Assembly (NCBI GenBank): GCA_942490945.1
Contig: CALNYZ010000017.1
Span: 124,001 to 188,000, forward strand
Direction: 5' to 3'
Length of the DNA: 64,000 nt
From: CALNYZ01 sp942490945
Lineage (GTDB): Bacteria > Pseudomonadota > Gammaproteobacteria > UBA6429 > Thiohalophilaceae
The notes beneath the pieces were generated by a model, which had not been told where the DNA came from, did no database searches, and saw only the letters and a program-made list of their open reading frames with translations. Positions 43,906 to 54,506 of this stretch are shown one piece after another; position 1 is the stretch's first letter, and each line of letters starts with the position of its first letter. Position numbers and translations under genes: made by a program.

Positions 43906-44986
43906 GTTGAACCCTGTTACATTCATCGAATACAAGTCTTGTTGAATCAACAACAGCAAGTTCTTTTGCGCAAACTGCCATATTCAACAAAGCATCGCGT
44001 CCTGACCTGAATAATTCCAGCAGACACGCGTGCAATTTTTCCAGCAGCTGCTCTGTTTGCCTTATCACGATGGCAGCATTGTTTTTTTCCATGTAACAGG
44101 CGTTAACATATTGGTGGTCATCAACGGCATAAGGAAATGGCACCAGTATTGCGCCCAGACCGGCTGTAACAAGTTCTGATATGGTTAATGCACCGGATCG
44201 ACAAATAACAAGATCTGCCCATGCATATTCTGCCGCCATATCATCAATAAATGGTGACACAACAGCATCGATGCCAGCATCGATGTACGTTTTTTGAGTT
44301 TGCTCAAACGAGCTTTTTCCTGTTTGATGATGCACACTAAAATTAAATTCGGTAAGTTTTTGCAGCACTTTTGGTACTGCTTCATTCAGGGCAACGGCAC
44401 CCTGACTACCACCTATAACCAGCACGCGGAAGTTACCTGCATGATTTGCAAAGCGTGTGTTAACCGGCTCAATCGCCATAATCGATTCACGAACCGGGTT
44501 ACCTACTACACGTGTCTTGTGTGATTCCGTAAAGGTATCAGGGAAAGCCATGAGAACTCTGCGTGCAATTTTCGCCAGCAGGCGATTTGTCAGTCCTGGC
44601 ACACGGTTCTGCTCATGTATGACCAGAGGTATGCCGGAGACCCAGGCTGCAAGTCCGGCAGGACCGGTAACATATCCACCCATACCAAGTACAAGATTAG
44701 GTTTTTCACTATGAATAACTTGCATGGACTGAATAAACGCCATGGCGATTCTGACTGGTGCAGACAACCAGCCCATGATTCCCTTGCCGCGCAGACCTTT
44801 TATCGTAACCTGCTTTAACGCAAACCCTGCTGCGGGAACCAGTGTTTGTTCTATTCCGGTTTGCGTACCCAACCAGATGACCGTGATACCATTTTTTCGC
44901 ATCAGTTCTGCGACAGCCAGCGCCGGAAATACGTGACCACCCGTCCCTGCCGCCATAATTAATATTTTATAATTCATCCTGTTCAT
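43898..44986 (-). CDS. murG: Lipid II synthase MurG
   Basis: 362 residues; an ATG at 44977 is an alternative start. GT-B glycosyltransferase motifs: MAAGTGGHVFPALAVAE, GMGGYVTGPAGLAAW, VIHEQNRVPGLTNRLLAK, VIGGSQGAVALNEAVP, and DLVICRSGALTISELVTAGLGAILVPFPYAVDDHQ. It adds GlcNAc to lipid I on the inner face of the membrane to give lipid II, which FtsW and PBPs polymerise. Confidence 0.97.
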   Translation of the reverse strand: MNRMNYKILIMAAGTGGHVFPALAVAELMRKNGITVIWLGTQTGIEQTLVPAAGFALKQVTIKGLRGKGIMGWLSAPVRIAMAFIQSMQVIHSEKPNLVLGMGGYVTGPAGLAAWVSGIPLVIHEQNRVPGLTNRLLAKIARRVLMAFPDTFTESHKTRVVGNPVRESIMAIEPVNTRFANHAGNFRVLVIGGSQGAVALNEAVPKVLQKLTEFNFSVHHQTGKSSFEQTQKTYIDAGIDAVVSPFIDDMAAEYAWADLVICRSGALTISELVTAGLGAILVPFPYAVDDHQYVNACYMEKNNAAIVIRQTEQLLEKLHACLLELFRSGRDALLNMAVCAKELAVVDSTRLVFDECNRVQHG

Positions 44987-44995
44987 GTTTACTTT

Positions 44996-46195
44996 TTAGC
45001 TTTCACTGATTTGTATTTTTCGACCATTGTGATGGCGGTCGAATTTATGTAATTCATGTTTAATTCGAAGTAATAACGCGATGGCAATACAAATCACCAC
45101 CAGACTGCTACCGCCGTAACTAATCAATGGCAACGTTAATCCTTTTGTAGGCAATACACCCATGTTTACACCAATATTAATAAATGCCTGAAAGGCTAAC
45201 CATATTCCGATGCCGTATGCCATATATCCACCAAAAGGAAATTCACGTTGCTCGGCACGGTAGCCAATATATATTGCGCGTGCGACCAACAATATAAACA
45301 GTGACAAAACTGTCAATATTCCGAACAAACCAAATTCTTCCCCGATGACTGCAAATATAAAATCAGTGTGTGCTTCAGGCAGGTAAAACATTTTTTGCAC
45401 GCTGTTACCCAGTCCCACACCAAACCATTCACCGCGACCAAATGCGATCAATGCCTGTGTAAGCTGAAATCCGCTGTCGAATTGTTTCGCCCATGGATTA
45501 ATAAATGTTGATATTCGTTCCAGACGATAAGGTGAGGTAACCGCAAGCAACGCCAGGGCACCGGCTACAGACAGCCCAATTAACATAAACTGTATAAACC
45601 TTGCACCACCTAACCAGAACATACCAAGTGCTGTGACCAGAATGACCACAGCTGCACCATAATCCGGTTGCATTAACAATAAAAAGACAATAATTAACAT
45701 CAAGAATAACGGCCGGTAGAATCCACTGGCACTGGTGCGTAATGCCTGTGTGTGGCGTACCAGATATCCGGACAAATAAATGATGGTAAACAATTTTACA
45801 AATTCAGAAACCTGTAAATTAAATGCAACAAGATTTATCCAACGTGTACTGCCATTTACCTCTTTCCCCAACCCCGGAATGAATACGGCAACAAGTAAAA
45901 AAATACTGAAAATAATTAATGCCGGACCGGTTTGCTGCCAGACACGCAGCGGTATGAAAAATACACAGGTAGCCAAGATCAGACCTATCACCAGAAAAAA
46001 TAACTGTTTCCAAAAATAGTGGAACGGCGCATGGAAACTGTTATCGGCAACCGAGATAGAAGAGGAAGCGACCATTACCATACCAATTACAAGCAATATA
46101 ATTGTTGTCACTACAATGTAGAAATCAATCACCCAAACATTCCCGGAGCGTGTTTTTGGAAAACCATGACTGTTACTTAACACAGCTTGTGTCAT
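44996..46195 (-). CDS. ftsW: SEDS peptidoglycan glycosyltransferase FtsW
   Basis: 399 residues with about ten membrane helices. SEDS signatures are KEVNGSTRWINL, MQPDYGAAVVILVTALGMFWLGG, LTQALIAFGRGEWFGVGLGNSVQKMFYLPEAHTDFIFAVIGEE and GLTLPLISYGGSSL. It polymerises lipid II at the septum with its partner FtsI (51578). It overlaps murD (ATGA). Confidence 0.96.
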   Translation of the reverse strand: MTQAVLSNSHGFPKTRSGNVWVIDFYIVVTTIILLVIGMVMVASSSISVADNSFHAPFHYFWKQLFFLVIGLILATCVFFIPLRVWQQTGPALIIFSIFLLVAVFIPGLGKEVNGSTRWINLVAFNLQVSEFVKLFTIIYLSGYLVRHTQALRTSASGFYRPLFLMLIIVFLLLMQPDYGAAVVILVTALGMFWLGGARFIQFMLIGLSVAGALALLAVTSPYRLERISTFINPWAKQFDSGFQLTQALIAFGRGEWFGVGLGNSVQKMFYLPEAHTDFIFAVIGEEFGLFGILTVLSLFILLVARAIYIGYRAEQREFPFGGYMAYGIGIWLAFQAFINIGVNMGVLPTKGLTLPLISYGGSSLVVICIAIALLLRIKHELHKFDRHHNGRKIQISES

Positions 46196-47595
46196 GCGGC
46201 TTCTCCATATTTATGAACAAGTTCTGCAAACACTTCACCACGGTGTTCATAATTCATGAACTGATCAAAACTGGCACAAGCGGGTGATAATAAAACACGA
46301 CTATCCGCTGCTGCGCTTTCTTTGGCTTTAATCACAGCTTGCTCAAGATTGGTCAGAACACTTGTTATTTCAGGCATATTGATATCACGGGCAATCTTTT
46401 CTGCATCTTGCCCAAATATAAGCAATAAAACGACATATGAGCGGATTGACTCTATCAGCGGCGCAAAATCCTGGCCTTTTGATTGACCACCTAATAATAA
46501 AATGATTGGCTTGTCTGACAATCCATTCAGAGCGGCTAGCGTTGCACCTACGTTGGTTGCTTTGGAATCATTTATCCATTCGATGTTGTTTTTCTGATAA
46601 ACAACCTGGCAACGATGTTGCAAACCGGAAAAGTTTTTAATGCATGTCAGGGATTTTTCTATATCTATATTGATCAGCTGTAACACCGCAATAACAAATA
46701 ATATATTCGCATAATTATGCTTGCCAGAAAGGCTGAATTCTTGTGCATTTATTTCATATTCATCACTTATATGTAAAAATATCTCTCCCGCCTTGCTCGT
46801 CAAATAATAGTCTGCCGATTCATTTTCATAACTTATCATTCGAATCTTGTTCGTTGGAATATTCTGTTTTTGTAATAAATTGCGAACCACCTTGTCATCC
46901 ATCAATGCGACCACATATCCGGCATTATTCAGAATGATTTCTTTTGCTGATATGTAGTCAGCATAACTGGAATATCTGTCCAGGTGATCCTCGGAAACAT
47001 TCAACAGACAAGCAATATGATTCTGCATGTGCGCAGTTGTTTCCAGCTGAAAACTTGAAAGTTCCAGCACATAATAATCGGGTTCCGGGCCTTCCAACAA
47101 ATCAAGTGCCGGAACACCGATATTGCCACCTACCAGAGCTGTTTTATTTGCTGCGTTGATTGAATCGCCAATAAGCTGTGTAACCGTGCTCTTGCCATTT
47201 GATCCTGTAATGGCGATAACCGGTTTGGTAATTAGCTGACAAAATATATCGATGTCACCTGTTACAAGCTTGCCTGCCTTTCTTGCCGCTTCTATGGCTG
47301 GATCCTTGACAGACACACCCGGACTGACGACAAGAATATCAGCTGCAAGAAAATACTCTGTTTTAAATGCACCAGTAACAATTGATACATCCGGCATAGT
47401 GCTGTTCAATTCTTTTATACCTGTCGGCTCTTTTCTTGAATCGACAATTGAAAAATCAAGTGAATGCTTGTAGAGAAATTTGGCGCATGACAATCCAGTC
47501 ACACCCAGACCAACGAGCAAGATGCGTTTGTTCTTCCATTCATTTATCAGATTATGTTTCATAAATACTTTAGTCTCATCATGTACCGCAAGCAT
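46192..47595 (-). CDS. murD: UDP-N-acetylmuramoylalanine--D-glutamate ligase MurD
   Basis: 467 residues; the ATG at 47562 is an alternative start that would remove 11 residues. Motifs are RILLVGLGVTGLSCAKFL, ITGSNGKSTVTQLIG (P-loop), ELSSFQLETT, NVSEDHLDRY, SGKHNYANILFVIAVL and WINDSKATNVGATLAAL. It adds D-Glu to UDP-MurNAc-L-Ala. The sequence is somewhat AT-richer than its neighbours. Confidence 0.95.
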   Translation of the reverse strand: MLAVHDETKVFMKHNLINEWKNKRILLVGLGVTGLSCAKFLYKHSLDFSIVDSRKEPTGIKELNSTMPDVSIVTGAFKTEYFLAADILVVSPGVSVKDPAIEAARKAGKLVTGDIDIFCQLITKPVIAITGSNGKSTVTQLIGDSINAANKTALVGGNIGVPALDLLEGPEPDYYVLELSSFQLETTAHMQNHIACLLNVSEDHLDRYSSYADYISAKEIILNNAGYVVALMDDKVVRNLLQKQNIPTNKIRMISYENESADYYLTSKAGEIFLHISDEYEINAQEFSLSGKHNYANILFVIAVLQLINIDIEKSLTCIKNFSGLQHRCQVVYQKNNIEWINDSKATNVGATLAALNGLSDKPIILLLGGQSKGQDFAPLIESIRSYVVLLLIFGQDAEKIARDINMPEITSVLTNLEQAVIKAKESAAADSRVLLSPACASFDQFMNYEHRGEVFAELVHKYGEAA

Positions 47596-47597
47596 TA

Positions 47598-48680
47598 TCA
47601 GCGTACCTTTAACATGACAAATCCGACCAACACCAGAATAACGGTGATAATCCAGAAACGTACAATAACGCGCGGCTCAGGCCAGCCTTTTAATTCGAAA
47701 TGATGATGTAATGGTGCCATCCGAAATATACGTTTACCGGTCAACTTGAATGAAACCACCTGTAAAATAACGGATACCGTCTCCATTACAAAAACACCGC
47801 CCATAACAAACAATATTAATTCTTGCCTGATAAGCACGGCTATAATTCCAAGTGCCGCACCCAGCGCAAGCGCGCCGACGTCACCCATAAAAACCTGCGC
47901 CGGATAGGTGTTAAACCACAGGAAGCCGAGTCCCGCCCCAACCAGTGCACCACAAAAAACAACGAGCTCTCCAACGCCAGCGATGTAGGGTATCGACAGA
48001 TAATTCGCGAATTGCGTATGACCACTTGCATAGGCGTATACGCCCAATGCACCACCAACAAGTACGGTTGGCAGAATTGCCAGTCCGTCTAGACCATCAG
48101 TAAGGTTGACGGCATTACTCGAACCAACAATTACCAGGTAGGCAATTAAAATATAAAAGAACATATTGAGTTGAATACTGACATCCTTGAAGACCGGGAC
48201 AATCATCTTCGTTTCTACCAATGAAGCGGTATTAAACAGGTAAATAGCAGCAACCAATGCGACTACCGACTGCCAAAGATATTTGTATCGCGATTTGAGC
48301 CCCTTGGGATCTCGCCTTACCAGTTTTTTGTAATCATCTACCCATCCAATGACACCAAAGGCCAACGTGACAAGAATGACAACCCATACATAACGATTAT
48401 GTAAATCCGCCCATAACAATGTGGCGATACTTATTGCCACAAGAATTAATGCGCCACCCATCGTTGGTGTACCGGCTTTTTTAAAATGTGATTCAGGACC
48501 ATCGTCACGAACAGTCTGACCTATATTATAACTGCTTAGTTTTGCAATCATTCGCGGACCAATAACCAGCGAAATTATCAGCGCAGTTAATACACCAAAT
48601 ATGGCCCGAACAGTCAGATAACCAAAAAAATTGAATTCACTGTAATATCCTTGCAAATATTGGGTTAGCGCATACAACAT
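47598..48680 (-). CDS. mraY: Phospho-MurNAc-pentapeptide transferase MraY
   Basis: 360 residues with about ten membrane helices. Conserved sites are KKAGTPTMGGALIL, GWVDDYKKLVRRDPKGLKSRYKY, NAVNLTDGLDGLAILP (catalytic acidic residues) and PLHHHFELKGWPE. It moves phospho-MurNAc-pentapeptide to undecaprenyl phosphate to make lipid I. It lies two bases upstream of murD. Confidence 0.97.
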   Translation of the reverse strand: MLYALTQYLQGYYSEFNFFGYLTVRAIFGVLTALIISLVIGPRMIAKLSSYNIGQTVRDDGPESHFKKAGTPTMGGALILVAISIATLLWADLHNRYVWVVILVTLAFGVIGWVDDYKKLVRRDPKGLKSRYKYLWQSVVALVAAIYLFNTASLVETKMIVPVFKDVSIQLNMFFYILIAYLVIVGSSNAVNLTDGLDGLAILPTVLVGGALGVYAYASGHTQFANYLSIPYIAGVGELVVFCGALVGAGLGFLWFNTYPAQVFMGDVGALALGAALGIIAVLIRQELILFVMGGVFVMETVSVILQVVSFKLTGKRIFRMAPLHHHFELKGWPEPRVIVRFWIITVILVLVGFVMLKVR

Positions 48681-48684
48681 TCAA

Positions 48685-50076
48685 TCAGCCTCTGGTATTT
48701 CCGGTCAGTGCATTAACAACGCGTTCCATTTTCATATAACGCGAACCCTTGACAAGCAAGAACGTGTCACTGTCAATTATTTTTTGCAAATCAGTAACCA
48801 TCTCTTCTATGTGTGCATAGGTATTACTTTGACCTGCAAACAATCTCGCTGTATGTGCTGACAATTCGCCAATCGTATACAGGATATCAACACCGGACTG
48901 ATTGGCTGCTATGGCAATTTCTTCATGCAATTTGATACTGTCACTACCCAGCTCACCCAAATCACCCAATACAAATACTTTTTTACCGTTGCAATGTTTC
49001 AGTACATTAAGTGCCGCTTTAACTGATGCAGGATTTGCGTTGTAGGTATCATCAATGACTACCGAATCATTCATTCCTGATATTTTCATCAGGCGTCCGG
49101 TAACAGGCTGCATTTCCCGTAATCCGGCCTTGATTTCAACTGATGTAATGCCATACGCAAAGGCAACTGCTGCTGCTGCAATAGCATTTTTAACGTTGTG
49201 TTCGCCAAGCAGGTTAATTTCCACATCAGTTTCAACGCCACCCGGAAAGTACAGATCGAATTGTGTAGTGTTACTAACACGCAGATTCTTGTAATAAACA
49301 TCGGCGCTGTCATCACTACCAAACGTTATCACTCGGTCACTTTTTGTTAACTCACGCCAGAAGCCGGCATATTTGTCATCATTATTTATTACGCTTACTG
49401 ACTTCGGATCAATTCCCGCAAACAATTCGCCCTTTCCCCTGGCAACATTATCTATGCTACCGAATCCTTCCAGGTGTGCCGGGCCTGCGTTTGTGATAAC
49501 AGCAATATCGGGTTGGGTAATTTTTGTCAGCATCTCAATTTCGTGCATATGATTTGCGCCCATCTCGATTACAGCAAAATCATGATGTGAATTTATACTT
49601 AACAACGTCAACGGCAAGCCAATATCATTATTAAAGTTGCCATGCGTATACAGAACTTCGCCACGCTGCCTGAAAATCGTGGCGATCATTTCCTTTACTG
49701 TTGTCTTGCCATTACTGCCTGTAACTGCAATGACCGGTATATTGAATTGCAGTCGCCAATAACTGGCCAAATCACCCAGTGCGATCTTGGTATCCTTGAC
49801 AAATATAACCGGTTCAACACCCGGAATGACCCTGTCGACTATAAAGGCGGCTGCGCCGCGACCAAGTGCCGACTCGATATAATCATGCCCGTCATAGTTA
49901 TCACCTTTTAATGCAATAAATATATCGTCACGCATTAGTGTTCGCGTATCTGTGCTGATGCCATGCACAAGCTTGTTTTCGCCGATCAACTCGCCGCCCA
50001 CTGCATTTGCTATATCTGTTAAGGACATGGTAAACACAATAAATGCATTCGCTCCTCTGGTATATGTTGCGTACAT
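48685..50076 (-). CDS. murF: UDP-MurNAc-tripeptide--D-Ala-D-Ala ligase MurF
   Basis: 463 residues from the ATG at 50076, which shares a base with the murE stop and has AGGGA seven bases upstream; the ATG at 50028 (MSLTDIANAVGG) fits the usual family start and could be the true one. Motifs are DTRTLMRDDIFIALKG, VTGSNGKTTVKEMI, THGNFNNDIGLPLTLL, MGANHMHEI, GEHNVKNAIAAAAVA and DDTYNANPASVKAAL. It completes the cytoplasmic pentapeptide. Confidence 0.95.
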   Translation of the reverse strand: MYATYTRGANAFIVFTMSLTDIANAVGGELIGENKLVHGISTDTRTLMRDDIFIALKGDNYDGHDYIESALGRGAAAFIVDRVIPGVEPVIFVKDTKIALGDLASYWRLQFNIPVIAVTGSNGKTTVKEMIATIFRQRGEVLYTHGNFNNDIGLPLTLLSINSHHDFAVIEMGANHMHEIEMLTKITQPDIAVITNAGPAHLEGFGSIDNVARGKGELFAGIDPKSVSVINNDDKYAGFWRELTKSDRVITFGSDDSADVYYKNLRVSNTTQFDLYFPGGVETDVEINLLGEHNVKNAIAAAAVAFAYGITSVEIKAGLREMQPVTGRLMKISGMNDSVVIDDTYNANPASVKAALNVLKHCNGKKVFVLGDLGELGSDSIKLHEEIAIAANQSGVDILYTIGELSAHTARLFAGQSNTYAHIEEMVTDLQKIIDSDTFLLVKGSRYMKMERVVNALTGNTRG

Positions 50077-51581
50077 CAGGATTCCCTGATTAAAGTGCGC
50101 ACTACGTTTATATCACTAAACTCTTTAGTTACATTTCCATCAATTTGACTTGTTTCATGACCTTTACCTGCCACCAAAACAATATCATTATTCGTTGCTT
50201 TCGAGATTGCATGGTGAATAGCGGCATATCTATCAGGTATCACAGAAACCTTTCTTTTTTCGACAATACCCATCAGGATGTCGCCGATAATTTTTAACGG
50301 TTGTTCTTTTCTGGGATTATCATTTGTAAGTATTATTTCATCTGCGATTGTTTCTGCTATCACACCCATTTGCGGTCTTTTGCCAATATCACGATTACCA
50401 CCGCAACCGAACACACAGACAAGTTTGTTGTCAGTCAGCTCACGCAAACTTTTAAGTGTTTTTTCCAGTGCATCGGGTGTGTGTGCATAATCAACAACGA
50501 TTCTTGCCCCTGAAGTTGCGTTAAACATCTGCATTCTGCCAGGTGCAGGTTGTAACGTTGACACGGCTGATAAAATCTCTTGCATATCCCATTTCAAGGC
50601 CAGCAAAACACCGATAACAGCAGTGACATTTTCTACGTTAAACCTGCCCAGCAAAGACGTCTGAACCTGATGCACAAGGCCTTTATAATTAATATTGTAT
50701 TCAATACCGGAAGCTAACGCGGACACATCGCTTACCAATAAATGCAGGCTCGAGTCATATTCTGTTTTACCAAAGGTATACAGATTTAATACACCCTTTT
50801 CCCTCAAGCTGTCTGCGAGCATCCTGCCATAGCGGCAATCCGTATTAATAACCGAATTTTCAGGTTGATACACCGTGAACAAACGTTGTTTCGCGGCAAA
50901 ATAATTATTCATATTGCCATGATAATCAATGTGATCACGGCTGATGTTTGTAAACACACCCACACCCACTTCAACCCCATCAATTCTGTGCTGCAACAAT
51001 CCATGCGATGACACTTCCATTACAGTGCTCGCGGCATTCTGATTCAGAAACTCGGCTAACTGTTCGTTTAAGGAAATTACATCAGGAGTTGTATGGGTTG
51101 CTTGCTGTAATGATGGATAAATTCCATTGCCTACTGTGCCAATAACTCCGCAAGGTGATTTTAATGACAATATCTGTGCCAGATAATGTGCACACGATGT
51201 CTTGCCATTGGTGCCTGTTATGGCTATAACATCCATGCTGGCAGACGGGTCAGCATAAAAACGCTTTGCAATTTGACCAACATAGGCAGGAAGATCCTGT
51301 ATTACCAATAATGGAATGTGACTGGATATTGAGTCAGGATTTATTCCTTTCGAAGGTTCTATTAGCACTGCCGAGACGCCCAGCTTGATTACTTCACTAA
51401 TATACCTGAATCCATGCGTAGACTCGCCTTGCAGGGCAATAAACAAATCGCCTGCTTTTGCATGCCGACTATCCATACACAGACCCGTTACAAGCGGATT
51501 ATTTTTTAACGCGGTATGCGGAACACCTTCCAGCAATTCATTCAAACCAATTCCGTGCGCTAGATTTTTTGCTGGCATCAT
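50076..51581 (-). CDS. murE: UDP-MurNAc-L-Ala-D-Glu ligase adding diaminopimelate, MurE
   Basis: 501 residues. Motifs are DSRHAKAGDLFIALQG, ITGTNGKTSCAHYL (P-loop), TTPDVISLNE, EVSSHGLLQHR, NISRDHIDYHGNM, and the DNPRKEQPLKI segment that selects meso-diaminopimelate in Gram-negative bacteria. It adds the third residue of the stem peptide. The start overlaps the ftsI stop (ATGA). Confidence 0.96.
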   Translation of the reverse strand: MMPAKNLAHGIGLNELLEGVPHTALKNNPLVTGLCMDSRHAKAGDLFIALQGESTHGFRYISEVIKLGVSAVLIEPSKGINPDSISSHIPLLVIQDLPAYVGQIAKRFYADPSASMDVIAITGTNGKTSCAHYLAQILSLKSPCGVIGTVGNGIYPSLQQATHTTPDVISLNEQLAEFLNQNAASTVMEVSSHGLLQHRIDGVEVGVGVFTNISRDHIDYHGNMNNYFAAKQRLFTVYQPENSVINTDCRYGRMLADSLREKGVLNLYTFGKTEYDSSLHLLVSDVSALASGIEYNINYKGLVHQVQTSLLGRFNVENVTAVIGVLLALKWDMQEILSAVSTLQPAPGRMQMFNATSGARIVVDYAHTPDALEKTLKSLRELTDNKLVCVFGCGGNRDIGKRPQMGVIAETIADEIILTNDNPRKEQPLKIIGDILMGIVEKRKVSVIPDRYAAIHHAISKATNNDIVLVAGKGHETSQIDGNVTKEFSDINVVRTLIRES

Positions 51582-53287
51582 AATTTATCCCCAGCTTTTG
51601 CTATGTGAATATCCTGATTTAAATCATCAGGCATGATATCCATCATACGTAGCGCACCAGCCATTACCTTTGCAAACACCGGAGCTGCAACGGCACCACC
51701 ATAATATTTACCATCTGTTGGTTGATCGATTAACACAACCATAACGAATTTTGGATTTGACGCAGGAACAAAACCCGCAAACAGTGACAAATATTTATCT
51801 TCACTGTATCCGGTTAGTGACAGTTTTTTTACTGTGCCAGTTTTACCTGCGACTCGATAGCCAGGTATATGTGCTTGATGGCCGGTTCCTTCGTCATCAA
51901 TGACCATTTCCATCATGTGCGTAACGACCTTTGCCGTCTTTTCACTCATGACCTGGCTTGCAGATTCCGGCTCATCAACGCGTAACAGATTTATTTTTTC
52001 CAGTTGACCCTTGTTCGCCAGCACAGCATAGGCTCGCGCAAGCTGCAGCGGTGTTACAGATATGCCATATCCGTAGGAAAGCGTTGCACGCTCAATATCA
52101 CGCCATTGCTTATAAGCGCTAACCATACCGGTGGCTTCACCAGGATAACCGCTTTGCGTAGAGTGCCCAAAACCAACTGCATTATGTGTCGACCACAATG
52201 ATTTGGATGGTATTTTTAACGCAATTTTACTCGCACCCACGTTACTGGATTTTTGAATGATTTTGCCAAGATTAATAACACCATAGTTTCGAATATCACG
52301 AATGGTGTTATGGCCAATCTTGAAAATACCTGGTCGCGTATCAATTCGAGATGTCGTCGTAAAATAGCCGGATTCCAGTGCCGCCGCTATGGTAAAGGGC
52401 TTGATAGTTGATCCCGGCTCGAACACATCGGTAATGACACGGTTACGTGTCGCTTTTGATTGCAGACCACTACGACGGTTGGGGTTAAATGACGGCTGGT
52501 TTACCATCGCCAATACCTCACCTGTTTTGGCATCAAGCACGACAGCTGAACCAGCTTTGGCTTTATGTTGCATGACTGATTTCTTCAGCTCGCGGTAGGC
52601 AAGATATTGCAAGCGACGATCGATACTTAATACCAGATCCTTGCCTGGCTTGGGTGGCTTGACCAGGTCAAGATGTTGAATAACCCTGCCGAGACGATCC
52701 TTTAATACACGCTTTTTACCTGGCTGACCCTGTAACCAACTATTGTAAGCCAGCTCCAGCCCTTCCTGCCCCTCGTCATCGATATTGGTGAATCCAATCA
52801 AATGCGAAGTGACTTCCGCTGCCGGATAATAACGACGATATTCACGCTGCGTTGCCAGACCCGGGATACCCAGCGCCAGTGCTTGCTGAATAATTTCAGG
52901 TGAGACGCGGCGCTTCAAATAAACAAATTCTTTATTTTGACGCTCTGTTACCATTTCAGTTAAATGCGCAAGATTAATATCCAGCACTTTTGCCAGTTCG
53001 GACCATCTTGATTTCGCTGTCAGAAAATCTTTCGGATATACCCAGACTGAATCGACAGGTGTACTAATGGCCAGTGTCTCTCCATTTCTATCGGTAATCA
53101 TGCCGCGGTGGGTCGGCATGGGTAAAACACGCATGTAGCGGGAATCACCCTGAATCTGCAGGAAGCCACGCTTGTTAATGTTCAAATCAAATGCTCGCCA
53201 GATGAGCAAGCTGATAAACAGCATAAAAAGAATGATGAGTATCACCATTCGATAGGAAGCAACAGGTTTATGAACTGTAATACTCAT
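51578..53287 (-). CDS. ftsI: Septal transpeptidase FtsI (PBP3)
   Basis: 569 residues. One membrane helix (about 12-32), then a class B dimerisation region (RGMITDRNGETLAIS) and the transpeptidase domain. The active serine is S293 in EPGSTIKPF; further motifs are SSN (in KSSNVGASK) and KTG (in VAGKTGTVKK). It cross-links septal peptidoglycan as partner of FtsW. It overlaps ftsL and murE by four bases each. Confidence 0.97.
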   Translation of the reverse strand: MSITVHKPVASYRMVILIILFMLFISLLIWRAFDLNINKRGFLQIQGDSRYMRVLPMPTHRGMITDRNGETLAISTPVDSVWVYPKDFLTAKSRWSELAKVLDINLAHLTEMVTERQNKEFVYLKRRVSPEIIQQALALGIPGLATQREYRRYYPAAEVTSHLIGFTNIDDEGQEGLELAYNSWLQGQPGKKRVLKDRLGRVIQHLDLVKPPKPGKDLVLSIDRRLQYLAYRELKKSVMQHKAKAGSAVVLDAKTGEVLAMVNQPSFNPNRRSGLQSKATRNRVITDVFEPGSTIKPFTIAAALESGYFTTTSRIDTRPGIFKIGHNTIRDIRNYGVINLGKIIQKSSNVGASKIALKIPSKSLWSTHNAVGFGHSTQSGYPGEATGMVSAYKQWRDIERATLSYGYGISVTPLQLARAYAVLANKGQLEKINLLRVDEPESASQVMSEKTAKVVTHMMEMVIDDEGTGHQAHIPGYRVAGKTGTVKKLSLTGYSEDKYLSLFAGFVPASNPKFVMVVLIDQPTDGKYYGGAVAAPVFAKVMAGALRMMDIMPDDLNQDIHIAKAGDKL

Positions 53288-53571
53288 GGCCTGATAAACA
53301 CTATTTTTTCATATTCAACATTGCGCATACCCAGTCTGGTTTTCGCCAGTTCTTCTATCCGTGAATGCGTCGCCCAGGTGCTTTGTTCAAGTTGTAACTG
53401 ACCCCATTCAATATTTAACTGATCACGTACTTTCTGCTGTTGTTCATATTCAATGAAATGAATACGACTGCTGTATTTGACATAAACAACGGCAATAGCA
53501 GTAACAACAAGCATAAGCAGTAAAATACTGTTTAATAAAACCATCTTGTTAATTTGAACAGGTAAATTCAT
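53284..53571 (-). CDS. ftsL: Cell division protein FtsL
   Basis: 95 residues. One membrane helix (about 10-30) is followed by a coiled-coil segment (IEYEQQQKVRDQLNIEWGQLQLEQSTW) and a conserved C-terminus ARTRLGMR-like (AKTRLGMRNVE). It bridges FtsB and FtsI/FtsW in the divisome. Assignment rests on size, topology and position between rsmH and ftsI. Confidence 0.93.
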   Translation of the reverse strand: MNLPVQINKMVLLNSILLLMLVVTAIAVVYVKYSSRIHFIEYEQQQKVRDQLNIEWGQLQLEQSTWATHSRIEELAKTRLGMRNVEYEKIVFIRP

Positions 53572-53573
53572 AA

Positions 53574-54506
53574 TTATACTTTTTCGGCAATGCGCATGAT
53601 CGCACTGCGCGCCCGTGGATTATTCTCGATCTCCATATTCGCCGGTTTAACCGCTTTGCCTATATGTCTTAAAATTGAAATGACATCAACATGTGCAACG
53701 GGTAAATCGAGCGGCAGATCATTACCCTTCTCCATTTCCCGGATAAATGATTTTACAATTCTGTCTTCAAGCGAATGAAAACTGATAACCACGAGACGTC
53801 CGCCAGACTTTAAAACTGAAACTGCCTGCTTTAGACATTCCTTCAGATCATCCAGCTCATTATTTATATAGATACGTATCGCCTGAAAACTTCGTGTTGC
53901 CGGATCCTTATGCTTTTCCCATTTTGGATTGGCCGCAGCCACTATGGCTGACAGTTGTTTGGTCGTATGAATCGGCTGTTGCTGACGTGCAGTAATAATG
54001 GCTCTGGCAATGCGACGCGAAAAACGTTCTTCGCCATATTCATAAAGCACATTGGCAATATCTTCTTCTTTCGCTGTCGCTATCCACTGTGCTGCAGAAA
54101 TACCGGAGCTGGTATCCATGCGCATATCGAGCGGCCCATCGGTCTGAAAACTGAAACCACGCTTTGCATCATCAAGTTGCGGTGATGACACGCCCAGATC
54201 AATCAGAATGCCATCGACTTCTCCATGCCAGCCATGTTGCAGTATAATTTTTTCCAGGCTGGCAAATGAACCATGCTCGATAGTGAAACGCGCATCCTGC
54301 TGTGCAACCTGTTGCCCATGTTCAATGGCCTGGGGATCTTTATCGATAGCCAGCAACTGACCTTCTGCATCCAGTTGTGCAAGAATTCTTTGACTGTGTC
54401 CGCCACGACCATATGTCGCATCGACATATTTACCATTTGATCTGATATTCAATGCAGATACCGCTTCGTTGAGCAGTACAGTGACATGGCTTTGCTGCGT
54501 GTTCAT
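53574..54506 (-). CDS. rsmH: 16S rRNA m4C1402 methyltransferase RsmH
   Basis: 310 residues. SAM-binding motifs are YVDATYGRGGHSQRIL and LLAIDKDPQAIEHG; others are LGVSSPQLDDAKRGFSF, GPLDMRMD and VISFHSLEDRIVKSF. It methylates C1402 in the ribosomal P site. It overlaps mraZ by four bases. Confidence 0.96.
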   Translation of the reverse strand: MNTQQSHVTVLLNEAVSALNIRSNGKYVDATYGRGGHSQRILAQLDAEGQLLAIDKDPQAIEHGQQVAQQDARFTIEHGSFASLEKIILQHGWHGEVDGILIDLGVSSPQLDDAKRGFSFQTDGPLDMRMDTSSGISAAQWIATAKEEDIANVLYEYGEERFSRRIARAIITARQQQPIHTTKQLSAIVAAANPKWEKHKDPATRSFQAIRIYINNELDDLKECLKQAVSVLKSGGRLVVISFHSLEDRIVKSFIREMEKGNDLPLDLPVAHVDVISILRHIGKAVKPANMEIENNPRARSAIMRIAEKV